NCBI RefSeq assembly: GCF_019578655.1
Contig: NC_063258.1
Coordinates: 20,092,802-20,156,801 of the forward strand
Reading direction: 5' to 3'
DNA: 64,000 bases
Source of the DNA: Ricinus communis
Taxonomy: Eukaryota; Streptophyta; Magnoliopsida; Malpighiales; Euphorbiaceae
How positions within the stretch are numbered: position 1 is the stretch's first letter; each line of letters starts with the position of its first letter. Shown piece by piece: positions 54,840 through 64,000 of the stretch. The notes below the pieces were generated by a model that was not told the DNA's origin, did no database searches, and saw only the letters and a program-made list of their open reading frames with translations. Position numbers and translations under genes: made by a program.

Positions 54840-56276
54840 TGTATGCTTATTTGTTTATAAAGGTGTTATTTTTATTTGGTTTATGTTTATGATTGATTGT
54901 GTGTGTTTCATACATGTTTTTAGGCTCAAAATGTGCATGAAAAGAACTTGTGATCGTTTGGTATGAAGTGTGAAGCTTGAAAAGTCTAATTGGAGCCTTA
55001 GTAGATCTTAACAAGTCGTCACCATATTGACGAGTCATCACAGAAGGCCTGAGTGACGAGTCGGCACCGTCTTGACGAGTCAGTCTCCAAGAGTTGCAAC
55101 TTTTCCTAGTTTGAGCAATTTTCGTGTTTTGGTCATAACTTTGTCTACATACATCCAAAGAGGTGATTCAAATTGCTCTGGAAATAAAACAAAATGTTCT
55201 ACAACTTTCAAGAAGGAACTGTCTAGAGATAAAGTCATCTGATGGACGAAAATGCCCGTGAAATTACAGAATCTGCAAAGGAGGGTGACTTTTCATGTCA
55301 AAAGGTGCCTTTTTCCAATTCTACACGAATAGCAGCCTAGAAACATATATAATAAGTGTGTTTGGCTCCGCTTTGGGAATGAGAAAACAAATATAGATAT
55401 AGAGCATAGTTTTTAATAGAAGTATTAAGTTTTTTAGAAATCATTGTAAAGACTTTATTCTAGTTTATAAGAATTAACTAGAAGGAGACCAAGTCAAGAA
55501 GCAAGAGCAGAAGATTGTTCTACACCGAGCAAGTGCTAGAAGACTTAAAAAAGGGTTTATCTATTCATTTTCTTCTATATACCTTTCCTATGTTACAATT
55601 GATTTTCTCTTATTGTTCTCTAATATGTTTCTTGGCTAAGTCTTTGTATGGGATTTACAATGATGAATTAATTAAGAACTACATTTTTATCTTATGTTAT
55701 TTATGATTTAATTTCAATTAGTGCTCATTCATGTTTGATCACCATATGTAACTTGTTAATCAAATTATTCATAAGAGATTTGGAGTAATTTGGTGGAACG
55801 CAATTGATATCACTTAAGAATTGAATTTGGCTTGGATACAAGGGATTCATCTTTAGAGAATAAGAATTAGTATAATGTGTTAATGATTTTCTCTTATCTC
55901 TGCATTGCCATGAAAATGAATGTAGACTCTGAGAGGAAATACCTTTAATTGACAATGATAATTGCCTTTAAAGACTATAGACTAATTTCCAATCAATATG
56001 TTTTATAATAATAATGTTCAAAGTTCTTATTTGATTGTGATTTGTTATTTTCCCATATAAATATACTGTTATAACTTGTGTGAATACTTAAGTAATTAGT
56101 TAGTATTTAGATTTCCTTATTTGTTTTAATTACTATTATAATTTTTGTTTATTTTGCTTATCCATCTTAATATCTAACCAGTTAATACAAAGTTTACCCC
56201 AACTCACGAGTGTTCGACACCCTTCTTGCTCTATAATAAGTCCTAGAGACTAGGGTATGTAATTTGTCCCGCTACA
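54840..56276 (+). mobile_element. 5' LTR of the Athila-like element
   Basis: From TGTATGCTTATT to GTCCCGCTACA (1437 bp), five bases before the primer site. The right edge is well supported; the left edge is inferred from the TGTA/TACA termini. It contains GACGAGTC-type repeats at about 55010-55085 (TGACGAGTCATCAC, TGACGAGTCGGCACC, TGACGAGTCAG). ORFs at 54847-55158, 55515-55706 and 55725-55955 are not called. Confidence 0.72.
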
Positions 56277-56281
56277 AATTT

Positions 56282-56299
56282 TGGCGCTGTTGCGGGGGA
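56282..56299 (+). other. Primer-binding site, degenerate tRNA-Asp type
   Basis: TGGCGCTGTTGCGGGGGA, differing at two positions from the TGGCGCCGTTGCCGGGGA seen in families A and B. Confidence 0.85.
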
Positions 56300-56462
56300 T
56301 TGAATAGTAATTTTTATTAACTTAGGGTAGAGAAAGGTTGTTTTAGGCCTTGTATTTGTTTTCTTCTATTTTATTTCTATTTTGTTTTTATATTCTTCAT
56401 TTTTAGATTTTATTTTTGTTATTGTTATTTGTTTAGTTTAATTTATTCAATTATGAATTAAC

Positions 56463-57840
56463 ATGTTTACTAGAAGTAATAGTGATAATAATTTGAACTT
56501 TGATCCTAACATTGATTTAACTATACATGCTTTACGCAGGGAATAAAGGCAAAGAAGAGAGAACTAACCAAATTTGGATAACATGGCTCACCGGAAAGGA
56601 GAACGTTAGGCGATTTTGTAATGACCGACATCTCAGGAAGTTTAGGAGGTATTGTGGCTCTGGCTATTGCTAACAACAATTTTGAGATCAAGCCAAGTAT
56701 CATCCAAATGGTGCAAAACAATCAGTTTGGAGATTTACAAGGAGACGATCCTTATGCCCACATATTAACTTTCCTTAATGTGTGTGCAACTTTCAAGACC
56801 AATTGTGTAACGGATGACGCAATAAGGCTCAAACTTTTCCTATTTTTGATTAGGGATAAATCACAACTTTGGCTTGCCAGTTTGCCAAATGAATCAATCA
56901 CATCGTGGGACTAGTTGATGCAAGCATTTCTGCACAAATATTTTCATAATGAGATCACTACTTTCAAGCAAAATGGAAGTGAGACAATCTATTCAGCTTC
57001 AGAGAGATTTAAGGAACTCCAAAGGCAATGTCTACATCATGGCTTGCCGGATTGGATGATTCCTCAAATTTTCTATAATGGCTAACGAATGAAAATAGAA
57101 ATATCGTGAATGCAGCAGCCGGTGGAAAATGGATGGATAAAACGGCTAGAGAAGCCATTACCTTGCTTGAAGAACTTGCATCTCAAGGATACATTGGTGA
57201 TGAAACAACTATGGCAAAAGCAAGGGGAGTTTTGGAGCTTGACACAATTAAAATGCTGAATGCAAAGGTAGATGCTCTCACTAATTTGGTAAGTTGAAAT
57301 CAAATTAATTCTTTAGAAAGTACTAATATTATTTGTGAGTCTTGTGGAGGATCCCATTCATATTCTCAATGTAATTTAAGTACAAATGAAGATGTGAACT
57401 ACATACAAGGGGTTTTCACCAAAGAATGGGGCTGAATTCCAACACTTATAACCCTCAATGGAGGAACCATCCCAGTTTCTCTTGGTCAACCCCATCCTCT
57501 CAATTAAACCCTCCATATAACCTAAATACCAAACCTCAATACCCACCGGGATTTTCTATGAAACAAACAAACGTTTAATCCTACCCATCCTAAACCTACT
57601 CTTGAAAATCTTATGGAGCAATTTGTCAACCAACAAATGTCCATAAACAAACAAAATGAGGAGCAATTTAAGCAGCTAAACTCTAAACTTGAGCAGCTTG
57701 CTACTCATAACCGCATCCTTAAAATCTAAATTGCCTAACAAGCCTCTTCCTCCAACATTAAACGTTTGGGAAAGCTTCCTAGCCAACCATAGTATGTACA
57801 AAAAGAGTCTTGTCAAGTAATTACCTTGCACAGTGGTAAG
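56463..57840 (+). pseudogene. Athila-like Gag
   Basis: Starts MFTRSNSDNNLNFDPNIDLT; a stop at about 56541 and a frameshift follow. 56621-56914 has NNFEIKPSIIQMVQNNQFGD and CVTDDAIRLKLFLFLIRDKS, the capsid core. The text then runs through FHNEITTFKQNGSETIYSAS (uncalled frame) and 57106-57297 with AGGKWMDKTAREAITLLEEL. The zinc knuckle is CESCGGSHSYSQC (CX2CX3HX4C) near 57335-57375. NTYNPQWRNHPSFSWS near 57450, and NLMEQFVNQQMSINKQNEEQ near 57610, match text in families A and B, so those elements' ORFs derive from this type of Gag. The end corresponds to the TLHSGKE link before protease. Confidence 0.9.
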
Positions 57841-58518
57841 GAGGTTAAAAAGGATATCAATAAGAAAAAGAGAGTGGTTAATGATGATGATAATGGGGTA
57901 GAGATTGAGGAAGTGGATGTTAGAAGTAAAGATGATAATGAGTGTGCAAAGAAAGGTAATAAGGAAGATGCCATACCATCAATGAATGATGAACCCATAA
58001 TAGATGTTAAATCTCTTCCTTTTCCTCAAAGGTTCATGAGGTGTAACTTGGATAAACAGTTTGGTAAATTGCTTGATTATCCCAGGGAAATTACTATCAT
58101 TATACCATTTATGGATGTTATTAGGGACATGCCAGCTTGGGGTAAATTTTTGAAGGATATTATTAGTCATAAGAGCAAGCTTGAAGATTATGGCTTAGTA
58201 TCTCTTATTGAAGAATCCAAGGCTATGTACTCCAAGTCTCCACCAAAGCTTAAGGATCTAGGTTCATTTACAGTTCCTTGTGCAATAGGAGGTACGCATA
58301 TTAATAAAGCTTTATGTGATATTGGTGCTAGTGTTAGTCTTATGCCTTACTCTATTTACAAAAGGCTTAATTTGGATGAACTAAAGCCTATCAATATGTG
58401 TCTTTCCATGGCGGACAAATCTATTAAATATCCACTTGGCATTTTAGAAAATGTGCTAACAAAAATGGGAAAGCTTATAATACCAGCTAACTTTGTTGGA
58501 AATGGAGGAAGATCTTGA
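57826..58518 (+). pseudogene. Athila-like aspartic protease region
   Basis: Opens in HSGKEVKKD after Gag, has a Lys/Asp/Glu-rich linker (residues about 5-50), then LPFPQRFMRCNLDKQFGKLL, a conserved Athila motif, DMPAWGKFLKDIISHK and the protease core IGGTHINKALCDIGASVSLM (DIGAS in place of the usual D-L-G-A-S) followed by PYSIYKRLNL. It ends at a stop at 58516-58518, and the same frame resumes at 58519 with DPILFGRPFF. One nonsense change therefore separates it from RT. The protease would cut the polyprotein in the particle. Confidence 0.9.
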
Positions 58519-59960
58519 GACCCAATTTTGTTTGGAAGACCATTTTTTATGACAGTAGGAGCAATTATTGATATGAAGAGAGGAAAGATCACATCAGAGG
58601 TGGATAATGAATGTATGGAATTTAATGTGTTGAATATTATGAAGTCAACACCTGTAGAAGTGGCAAGTAGAATTGATTCTATTGATGTTATTGGCGAATA
58701 CATTGAAGAAGTAATTCATCAGTGTTTGAGGCAAGATTCTACGAAGCTATCCGGGATGCAAGAAGCTAATGAGCAGATTTTGGAGGTAAATCCATATCAA
58801 CTTTCCCATAGGACATCAAGATTTGAACCTTTAAGTAAAGAGGATGATCCAAAGGATACTACGTCAAGTGGAGAAGTCAAGATGGAGCTCAAGCCCCTAC
58901 CGTCAAACCTAAGATATGCATTTCTTGACTCTAACTTTAAATTTCCTTTTATTGTTAATTCATCTTTGCTTAGTGATAATATTGATGCCTTATGTGATGA
59001 GTTGCTTAATCATAAAAATGCCATTGGTTATTCTATAAACGATTTAAGGGGTATTAGCCCTAATGTCTGTATGAATAGAATTCTTTTAGAGGACCACGCT
59101 AAGCCTTCTATTGAAGGTCAAAAGCTGTTAAACCCCACTCTCAAAGAAGTGGTGAGAAAAGAGGTAACTAAGTTGCTTGATAATGGAATCATATATTCCA
59201 TTACTGATAGTAAATGGGTGAGCCCCATTCAGGTTGTACCAATGAAGGGAGGCTTAACCGTTGTTAGGAATGAATCTAATGATTTAATACCTACTAGAAC
59301 TGTCACAGGATGGCGTATGTGTATTGACTATAGAAAATTAAATAAAGCGACTAGGAAGGACCATTTGCCATTGCCTTTTATTGACCAAGTCCTTGAGAGA
59401 CTAGCCAACTTTTCTTATTTTTGTTATTTGGATGGACTTAATGGTTTTTATCAAATTCCTATTCATCCCGAGGATGATGCTAAAACCACCTTTACATGTC
59501 CCTATGGTACTTTTGCTTTTAGGCGTATGCCTTTTGGTTTATGTAATGCACCTGCAACTTTCCAAAGATTCATGTTTTCAATATTTAGTGATTTACTCGA
59601 TAATTGTATAGAGGTTTTTATGGATGATTCAGTGTTTATGGTACTAATTTTTCCAACAGTCTACACAATCTATCTAAAGTTCTTGATAGGTGTATTGAGC
59701 ATGGATTAGTCTTGAATTGGGAAAAATGTCACTTTATGACACAAGAGGGAATCATTCTTGGTCATTCAGTTTCAAAGAGAGGCATTGAAGTTGATAAGGC
59801 AAAGATAGAAGTAATTGAAAATTTCCCACCTCTGAAGAGTGTTAAAGATATAAGAAGTTTCCTTAGACGTGCAAGTTTCTATCAAAGATTTATCAAAGAC
59901 TTCTCCAAGACAGCAAGGCCATTGTGTAAGTTACTTGCTAAAGATGCTATTTTTGAGTTT
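58519..59960 (+). pseudogene. Athila-like reverse transcriptase
   Basis: The 58519-59709 frame has LPSNLRYAFLDSNFKFPFIV, GISPNVCMNRILLEDHAKPS, then RT proper: EVTKLLDNGIIYSITDSKWV, GWRMCIDYRKLNKATRKDHL, YFCYLDGLNGFYQIPIHPED and RRMPFGLCNAPATFQRFM. The catalytic box reads EVFMDD. One base is lost just after it (about 59625-59630), so the frame shifts to 59712-60464, which carries [20 protein letters not shown] and the connection [20 protein letters not shown]. It is complete in order but not translatable as one protein. The WG(K/R)M-type Athila motif order is normal. Confidence 0.93.
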
Positions 59961-60464
59961 GATGAAGCATGCCTCGGTGCATTTGAAACTTTGAAAAAAG
60001 CTCTTGTTTCCGCACCCGTCTTGCAACCACCTAATTGGGAGCAACCATTTACAATAATGTTCGATGCTAGTAACTTTGTGTTCGGGGCTATTTTGGGTCA
60101 AAGAAAGGAAGGTAAGCCTTATGTGATTTACTATGCTAGCAAATTACTTGATGATGCTCAGATCAACTACACCACTACGGAAAAGGAGTTGCTTGCTATC
60201 GTTTATGCATTTGACAAGTTTAGAGCATATCTTGTGGGGCAAAAGGTGATTGTTTATTCAAATCATGCTGCTCTTAAGTATCTTCTAAGCAAGAAGGACG
60301 TAAAACCTAGACTTTTACGGTGGATTTTGATGCTTCAAGAGTTTGATTGGGAAGCGAGAGACAAGAAGGGTAGTGAGAACCTTGTTGCGGATCACCTATC
60401 AAGGATTGATCAAGATGGACTACAGAGGAATGATGATGGTGTCCCAATTAATGACATTTCATGA
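59961..60464 (+). pseudogene. Athila-like RNase H
   Basis: Same frame as the second half of [22 protein letters not shown] gives the first catalytic Asp, [20 protein letters not shown] and [16 protein letters not shown] give the Glu region, and [18 protein letters not shown] the third motif; the usual TDH reads SNH, so one catalytic Asp is replaced. [20 protein letters not shown] closes the domain with its last Asp. The frame ends at 60462-60464, where a one-base shift passes to integrase (60343-60822 frame). Confidence 0.9.
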
Positions 60465-61778
60465 TGAACATTTACTAAGTGTGGTATCAAAGGAACTTCC
60501 ATGGTATGCAGATATTGCATATTATCTTGTGAGTGGTGTTCTTCCTTATGAGTTAGATTATCGACAAAGGAAGAAATTTCTACATATTAAATTCTATTAT
60601 TGGGAGGAGTCTTTGCTTTACAAGAGTTGTGCCGATTGTTTAATTCGGAGATGGATTCCTCAAGATGAAGCTCAAGATGTTTTCAGACATTGTCATTCCT
60701 TGGATATTGGAGGACATTTCGGTGCAACAAAAACGTCATCTAAAGTACTACAATATGGTTTTTGGTGGCCAACTTTATTTAAAGATGCTAGAGAGCTAGT
60801 TCTTGCATGTGATAGATGTTAAAGAATGGGCAACATTACTAAGAAACATGAGATGCCTTTAAAAGGAATCCTTGAAGTTGAACTCTTCGATGTTTCGGGT
60901 ATAGATTTCATGGGTCCATTTCCTAGCTTTTTAGGCTACAAGTATATTCTGGTCATGGTGGATTATGTTTCAAAATGGGTGGAAGCATTGCCAACCGTTA
61001 CTATTGATGCTAAAGTGGACAAGAAGATGCTTAAGAAAATTATTTTTCCTAGGTTTGGTACTCCTAGGGCATTAATTAGTGATGGAGGTTCCCATTTTTG
61101 TAATCATATGAGTGAGGCTCTCTTAAAGAAGTATGGAGTAACACACAAGGTTGCTACTCCCTATCATCCAAAAACAAGTGGGCAAGTTGAGATCAACAAT
61201 AGAGAGATTAAGTGGATCCTAGAGAAAATGGTGTCTTCTTCACGAAAGGATTGGGCATTAAAGCTTGATGACGCTTTATGGGCGTATAGGAAAACATTTA
61301 AAACACCAATTGGCCTTACTCCCTATCAATTAATTTATGGGAAGTCATGTCATCTCCCTGTTGAATTAGAGCATAAGGCATATTGGGCAACAAGGACTTT
61401 GAATTTTGATTTGAAGAAGGCCGGTAGGAAGAGATTACTTCAACTTAACGATTTGGATGAGTTAAGAATGAATGCTTATGAGAATGTAAAGTTATATAAA
61501 GATCATACTAAGTTGTGGCATGATAAGAATTTATTTAAAAAGGAATTTCATAAGGGCAAGCTTGTTCTCCTTTTTAATTCAAGACTCAAGTTATTTTCGG
61601 GAAAGTTGAGGTCACGATGGTCGGGTCTGTTTAAAGTTATCAAGTTTATCCTCATGATGCGGTTGATCTTGCCAATGCAAAGGGGGAAAGTCTTAAGGTA
61701 AATGGACATCGTCTTAAGCCCTACTTGATTGGTGATGCAATTGATATGGGCTGCTTTATCCCTCTATCTACACCATAA
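60465..61778 (+). pseudogene. Athila-like integrase
   Basis: DEHLLSVVSKELPWYADIAY opens it. The zinc finger is spread over FRHCHSLDIGGHFGATKTSS and LVLACDRC, with a stop at 60820-60822 just after its last Cys. 60826-61701 has [20 protein letters not shown] (first Asp), [20 protein letters not shown] (second Asp) and [20 protein letters not shown] (Glu), then [20 protein letters not shown] and the Athila signature [21 protein letters not shown] shift near 61645 is followed, in another frame, by [11 protein letters not shown] and a stop at 61776-61778, the polyprotein end. Confidence 0.93.
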
Positions 61779-62668
61779 TCAAATTGAGGTAAGGCCAAGC
61801 TATAGACCCTTAAATTTAGCATGATAAGATTAACACATTTTTTTTCCTTAACTTTAATTTACATTTTTACATTCTTTGCTTTTATTTCATTTTACTTCAT
61901 TTTGTTTACTTAGAGTCATTACTTCACTTTTTTTTAACCCTTATTTATCATATTATTTTTGCTTTAGATTACTTTCTTTGCCTATTTAGTTTAAGTGCCT
62001 TAGCATTGTTTTCAAAATGTAAGGTGGCGAGTCGTCACGAGTTGACGAATCGTAATAGAACCTAATGGTAGACGACTCGTCATAGAAAGATTAGGTGACA
62101 AGTCCTCACACGTTGACGACTCATCACAGAAGGCTTTAGTAACGAGTCATCACACATTGACGACTCATTCACTCACATTAATATTACTTATACTTGCATT
62201 ATCGTATATTTATGCTTATCATAGCATAGTTTAATTATTTATTTTATATGTTACACATTTTTCCTTTTTATTGTTCATTAATTTTTTTATTCTATTTATT
62301 CCTTGCCAAAATATCATTTCATAACTTAAAAGTTGTTTCTTTTCCAAGAATAGACATGTTCTTTCACATCTAGACACACCTTTTCACTATCTCTTACACC
62401 CCTACCTCTTACACCCCTATTACATCTATAAATACACCTTTTTGACTACCCAATCTCACATATCTTCATATCCAATGAATTTCCATAACTTTCCACTATC
62501 TTCCATCTTTTCTTATTCTTTCACTTCTTATATACTTAGGCTTTCTTTCATTTTCTCTCTACATTATTCATAACCAAAAACCCTCCCTACTCTTCCTATT
62601 CTCTTATTTTCATTTCTTCCACTCTTCATATCTCTCCAATTCTAATTCTTGCAAGCACGACATTCACC
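61779..62668 (+). other. Athila-like spacer between pol and the downstream ORF
   Basis: About 890 bp, AT- and then pyrimidine-rich (62340-62640). It holds the GACGAGTCGTC-like palindrome cluster at 62025-62170 and no ORF of note. This long spacer is usual for the lineage. Confidence 0.75.
62025..62170. repeat. Cluster of GACGA/TCGTC imperfect palindromes
   Basis: Repeated GACGAGTCGTCAC, GACGACTCGTC (perfect arms around C at 62071-62081), TTGACGACTCATCAC and TTGACGACTCATTCAC. The same motif family occurs in the 5' LTR at about 55010-55085. Confidence 0.85.
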
Positions 62669-63883
62669 ATTGGCAAGACTAAAGCATCATCTGCTAGGAG
62701 GCCACACGTTGAAGAAACACCTCATCAAGAGGAAGATCTTTCCCAAGTTTACAAAGCCAAGTTCCTAATCCTTACAAATGACGAGGGTGCCAAATTCACA
62801 TCAATCAAGTTTAGGGCAATCTTAGGTTGTAAGTACATTCCTAAAATCTCTTTTGAATGATGTGGGTATGCTTGAATCTTTTAATCAATTGTTTACTCAA
62901 TGTGGATTTAAGAGATTTGTTTCTATGCATGAAGATACCAATGTGGAATTAACTATCGAATTTTATACTAAATTGGATGTTAATCCTAAAAATTCATAAA
63001 TTCTAGAATTTTGCATGCAAGGGAAGAAACATCGACTTACATACACTTTTATGAATCGTGTCTTTGGTTTTACGAGGGATGGGTTATGTGATCCCCTATC
63101 ATCTTTTAGGTTGAATGAATTATGGATGTTTTTAACTGGTTTGCAAACCCCATTCGATTCTAGGAAGGGTAGAACTATGTTTGTCAAGGATTTGAAATAT
63201 TGGTTGCCATGTAAAGTGCTTGCATCTGTTCTCTTTCATAAAACTAAATTCAATAGAGTTTCTACACAAGAGTTATTTTTAATGTGGTGCATTCATAATA
63301 AGAAATAAGTGTGCTGGACTTATTGGGTATTCAATCAATTGTTAGCTTGTGCTTCACGTAAGGATGCACCTTTAACTCATGGACATGTGATTACCATTGT
63401 TGCAAAGGCTTTGAACCTTAAACTTGATAACTATGTTCGCTTTGTTGAGCGTTCTTATTTTACTAAGCAAGCTTTTGTAAAGGAGAAGTAGGGGATGCTG
63501 CGTTTTGTTTGATTCCTCCCCGTTCCCATTCTTGTTGGAGGGGAATTGAAGGACCACCACCGGCAGAGGAGCAAAACTAGGCAGAATTCGAAGAGTAGCG
63601 TGCTTCCAAAGAGGAACTTCCCTGATACCCACCATCTGATGATGTTCCTCTCCTCATTTATCCAATTCAAAGTACCACTAGTGGTTCCTCAAGTGCCCAT
63701 CCTTCTATTTGAGATCAAATAATAGATAAGTAGATTGCTATGCAGTGTCAACTAAATGAGATGGAATTTCACAAAAAACAACTCGCTCGTCAGCAACGCA
63801 AAATGGAGTACAAATTAAATTAAATTTTTGCTCACTCTGGCTATCCGATCGAGTCTCCACCTCCTATCCCTATGGATGATTGA
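62669..63883 (+). pseudogene. Athila-like downstream ORF (env position)
   Basis: The expected start ATG reads ATT (about 62669). The frame opens GKTKASSARRPHVEETPHQE, has KFTSIKFRAILGCKYIP and hits a stop near 62860. A shifted frame continues LNDVGMLESFNQLFTQCGFK and RFVSMHEDTNVELTIEFYTK. 63015-63308 has HRLTYTFMNRVFGFTRDGLC, LSSFRLNELWMFLTG and YWLPCKVLASVLFHKTKFNR, and 63309-63491 has WTYWVFNQLLACASRKDAPL. The end (about 63700-63883) reads AHSGYPIESPPPIPMDD and a stop. Elements of this lineage carry an extra ORF here, often called env-like; I see no convincing signal peptide or membrane helix in this copy. Broken by several shifts and stops. Confidence 0.75.
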
Positions 63884-63925
63884 GGGAGTACTTTTATCCT
63901 TGCCTTTATTTGTTTTTATTTTATG

Positions 63926-63966
63926 ACATTGGGGATAATGTTTCATTTTAAGTGTGGGGGAAGGGA
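63926..63966 (+). other. Athila-like pre-LTR purine motif
   Basis: ACATTGGGGATAATGTTTC then TTTTAAGTGTGGGGGAAGGG. It resembles the internal motif of families A and B (34138-34175, 25405-25445). It is probably the polypurine tract region, with the 3' LTR shortly beyond the window. Confidence 0.65.
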
Positions 63967-64000
63967 TATATATATATATATATGTTTATTTATTTATTTA
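63967..64000. repeat. (TA)n microsatellite and AT-rich end
   Basis: TATATATATATATATATA followed by TTTATT units; the last bases of the window. Confidence 0.8.

Larger units (their letters stand above)
54840..64000 (+). mobile_element. Athila-like Ty3/gypsy element, cut by the window end
   Basis: LTR, tRNA-Asp-like primer site, Gag, protease, RT, RNase H, integrase, a long spacer, an additional ORF in env position and a purine motif near 63949. This gene order and primer type are those of the Athila lineage. The coding region is broken by single stops and one-base shifts but is the most complete in the window. The 3' LTR lies beyond 64000. Confidence 0.9.

Noticed and set aside
63372..63670. 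Minus-strand ORFs of 71-87 codons
   Set aside because: They are antisense to the Athila-like downstream ORF and have no recognisable motif.

Overview
The window looks like repeat-rich heterochromatin from a flowering-plant nuclear genome. It is AT-rich. It carries plant-type Ty3/gypsy retrotransposons (an Athila-like lineage with tRNA-Asp primer sites and a Tekay/Del-like chromovirus with a tRNA-iMet primer site) and a piece of a plant mitochondrial gene (atpA), which argues for a nuclear location. I found no intact host protein-coding gene and no tRNA or rRNA gene. The species cannot be named from the sequence; a eudicot is plausible.

Layout. 1-3851: array of a 39-bp minisatellite with an 11-monomer (~428 bp) higher-order unit. 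3852-5834: internally deleted Ty3/gypsy element (minus). 5835-54228: a background of an approximately 1.01-kb tandem/dispersed repeat, cut by many retrotransposons. Pieces of that repeat remain at 5835-9455, 10625-10838, 28986-31128, 37014-37955, 38881-39091, 39320-40030, 40690-40965 and 53765-54228.

The clearest nested structures are: a Ty3/gypsy LTR and pol tail (10839-28985, minus) split by a 9.4-kb Tekay-like chromovirus (11368-20814, TSD CATAT) and by a 7.75-kb non-autonomous Athila derivative, here called family A (20871-28624, TSD TGCTC); family A is itself split by an oppositely oriented solo LTR of its own family (23491-24974, TSD CACAC). A related non-autonomous element, family B (31129-37013, TSD ATGAT), sits intact inside the 1.01-kb repeat. 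From 37956 to 49923 there are broken Ty3/gypsy pieces in both orientations.

49924-54228 mixes an Athila gag fragment, a second 39-bp array, mitochondrial DNA with the start of atpA, a small inverted 39-bp block and an integrase fragment. 54840-64000 is an Athila-like element: 5' LTR, tRNA-Asp-like primer site, gag, protease, RT, RNase H, integrase, a spacer with GACGAGTCGTC-like palindromes and a downstream env-position ORF. The window ends before its 3' LTR.

How the parts fit: almost every ORF is part of a gag-pol polyprotein broken by frameshifts, stops or deletions. Families A and B retain only Gag-derived coding sequence up to the Gag-protease link, plus an acidic extension, so they would need enzymes in trans; the Athila-like lineage at the right end is the natural candidate donor family. 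No defence system, CRISPR array or gene cluster is present. The most distinctive signals are the higher-order 39-bp array, the A/B non-autonomous family with a conserved acidic Gag extension, and LTR-borne perfect hairpins.
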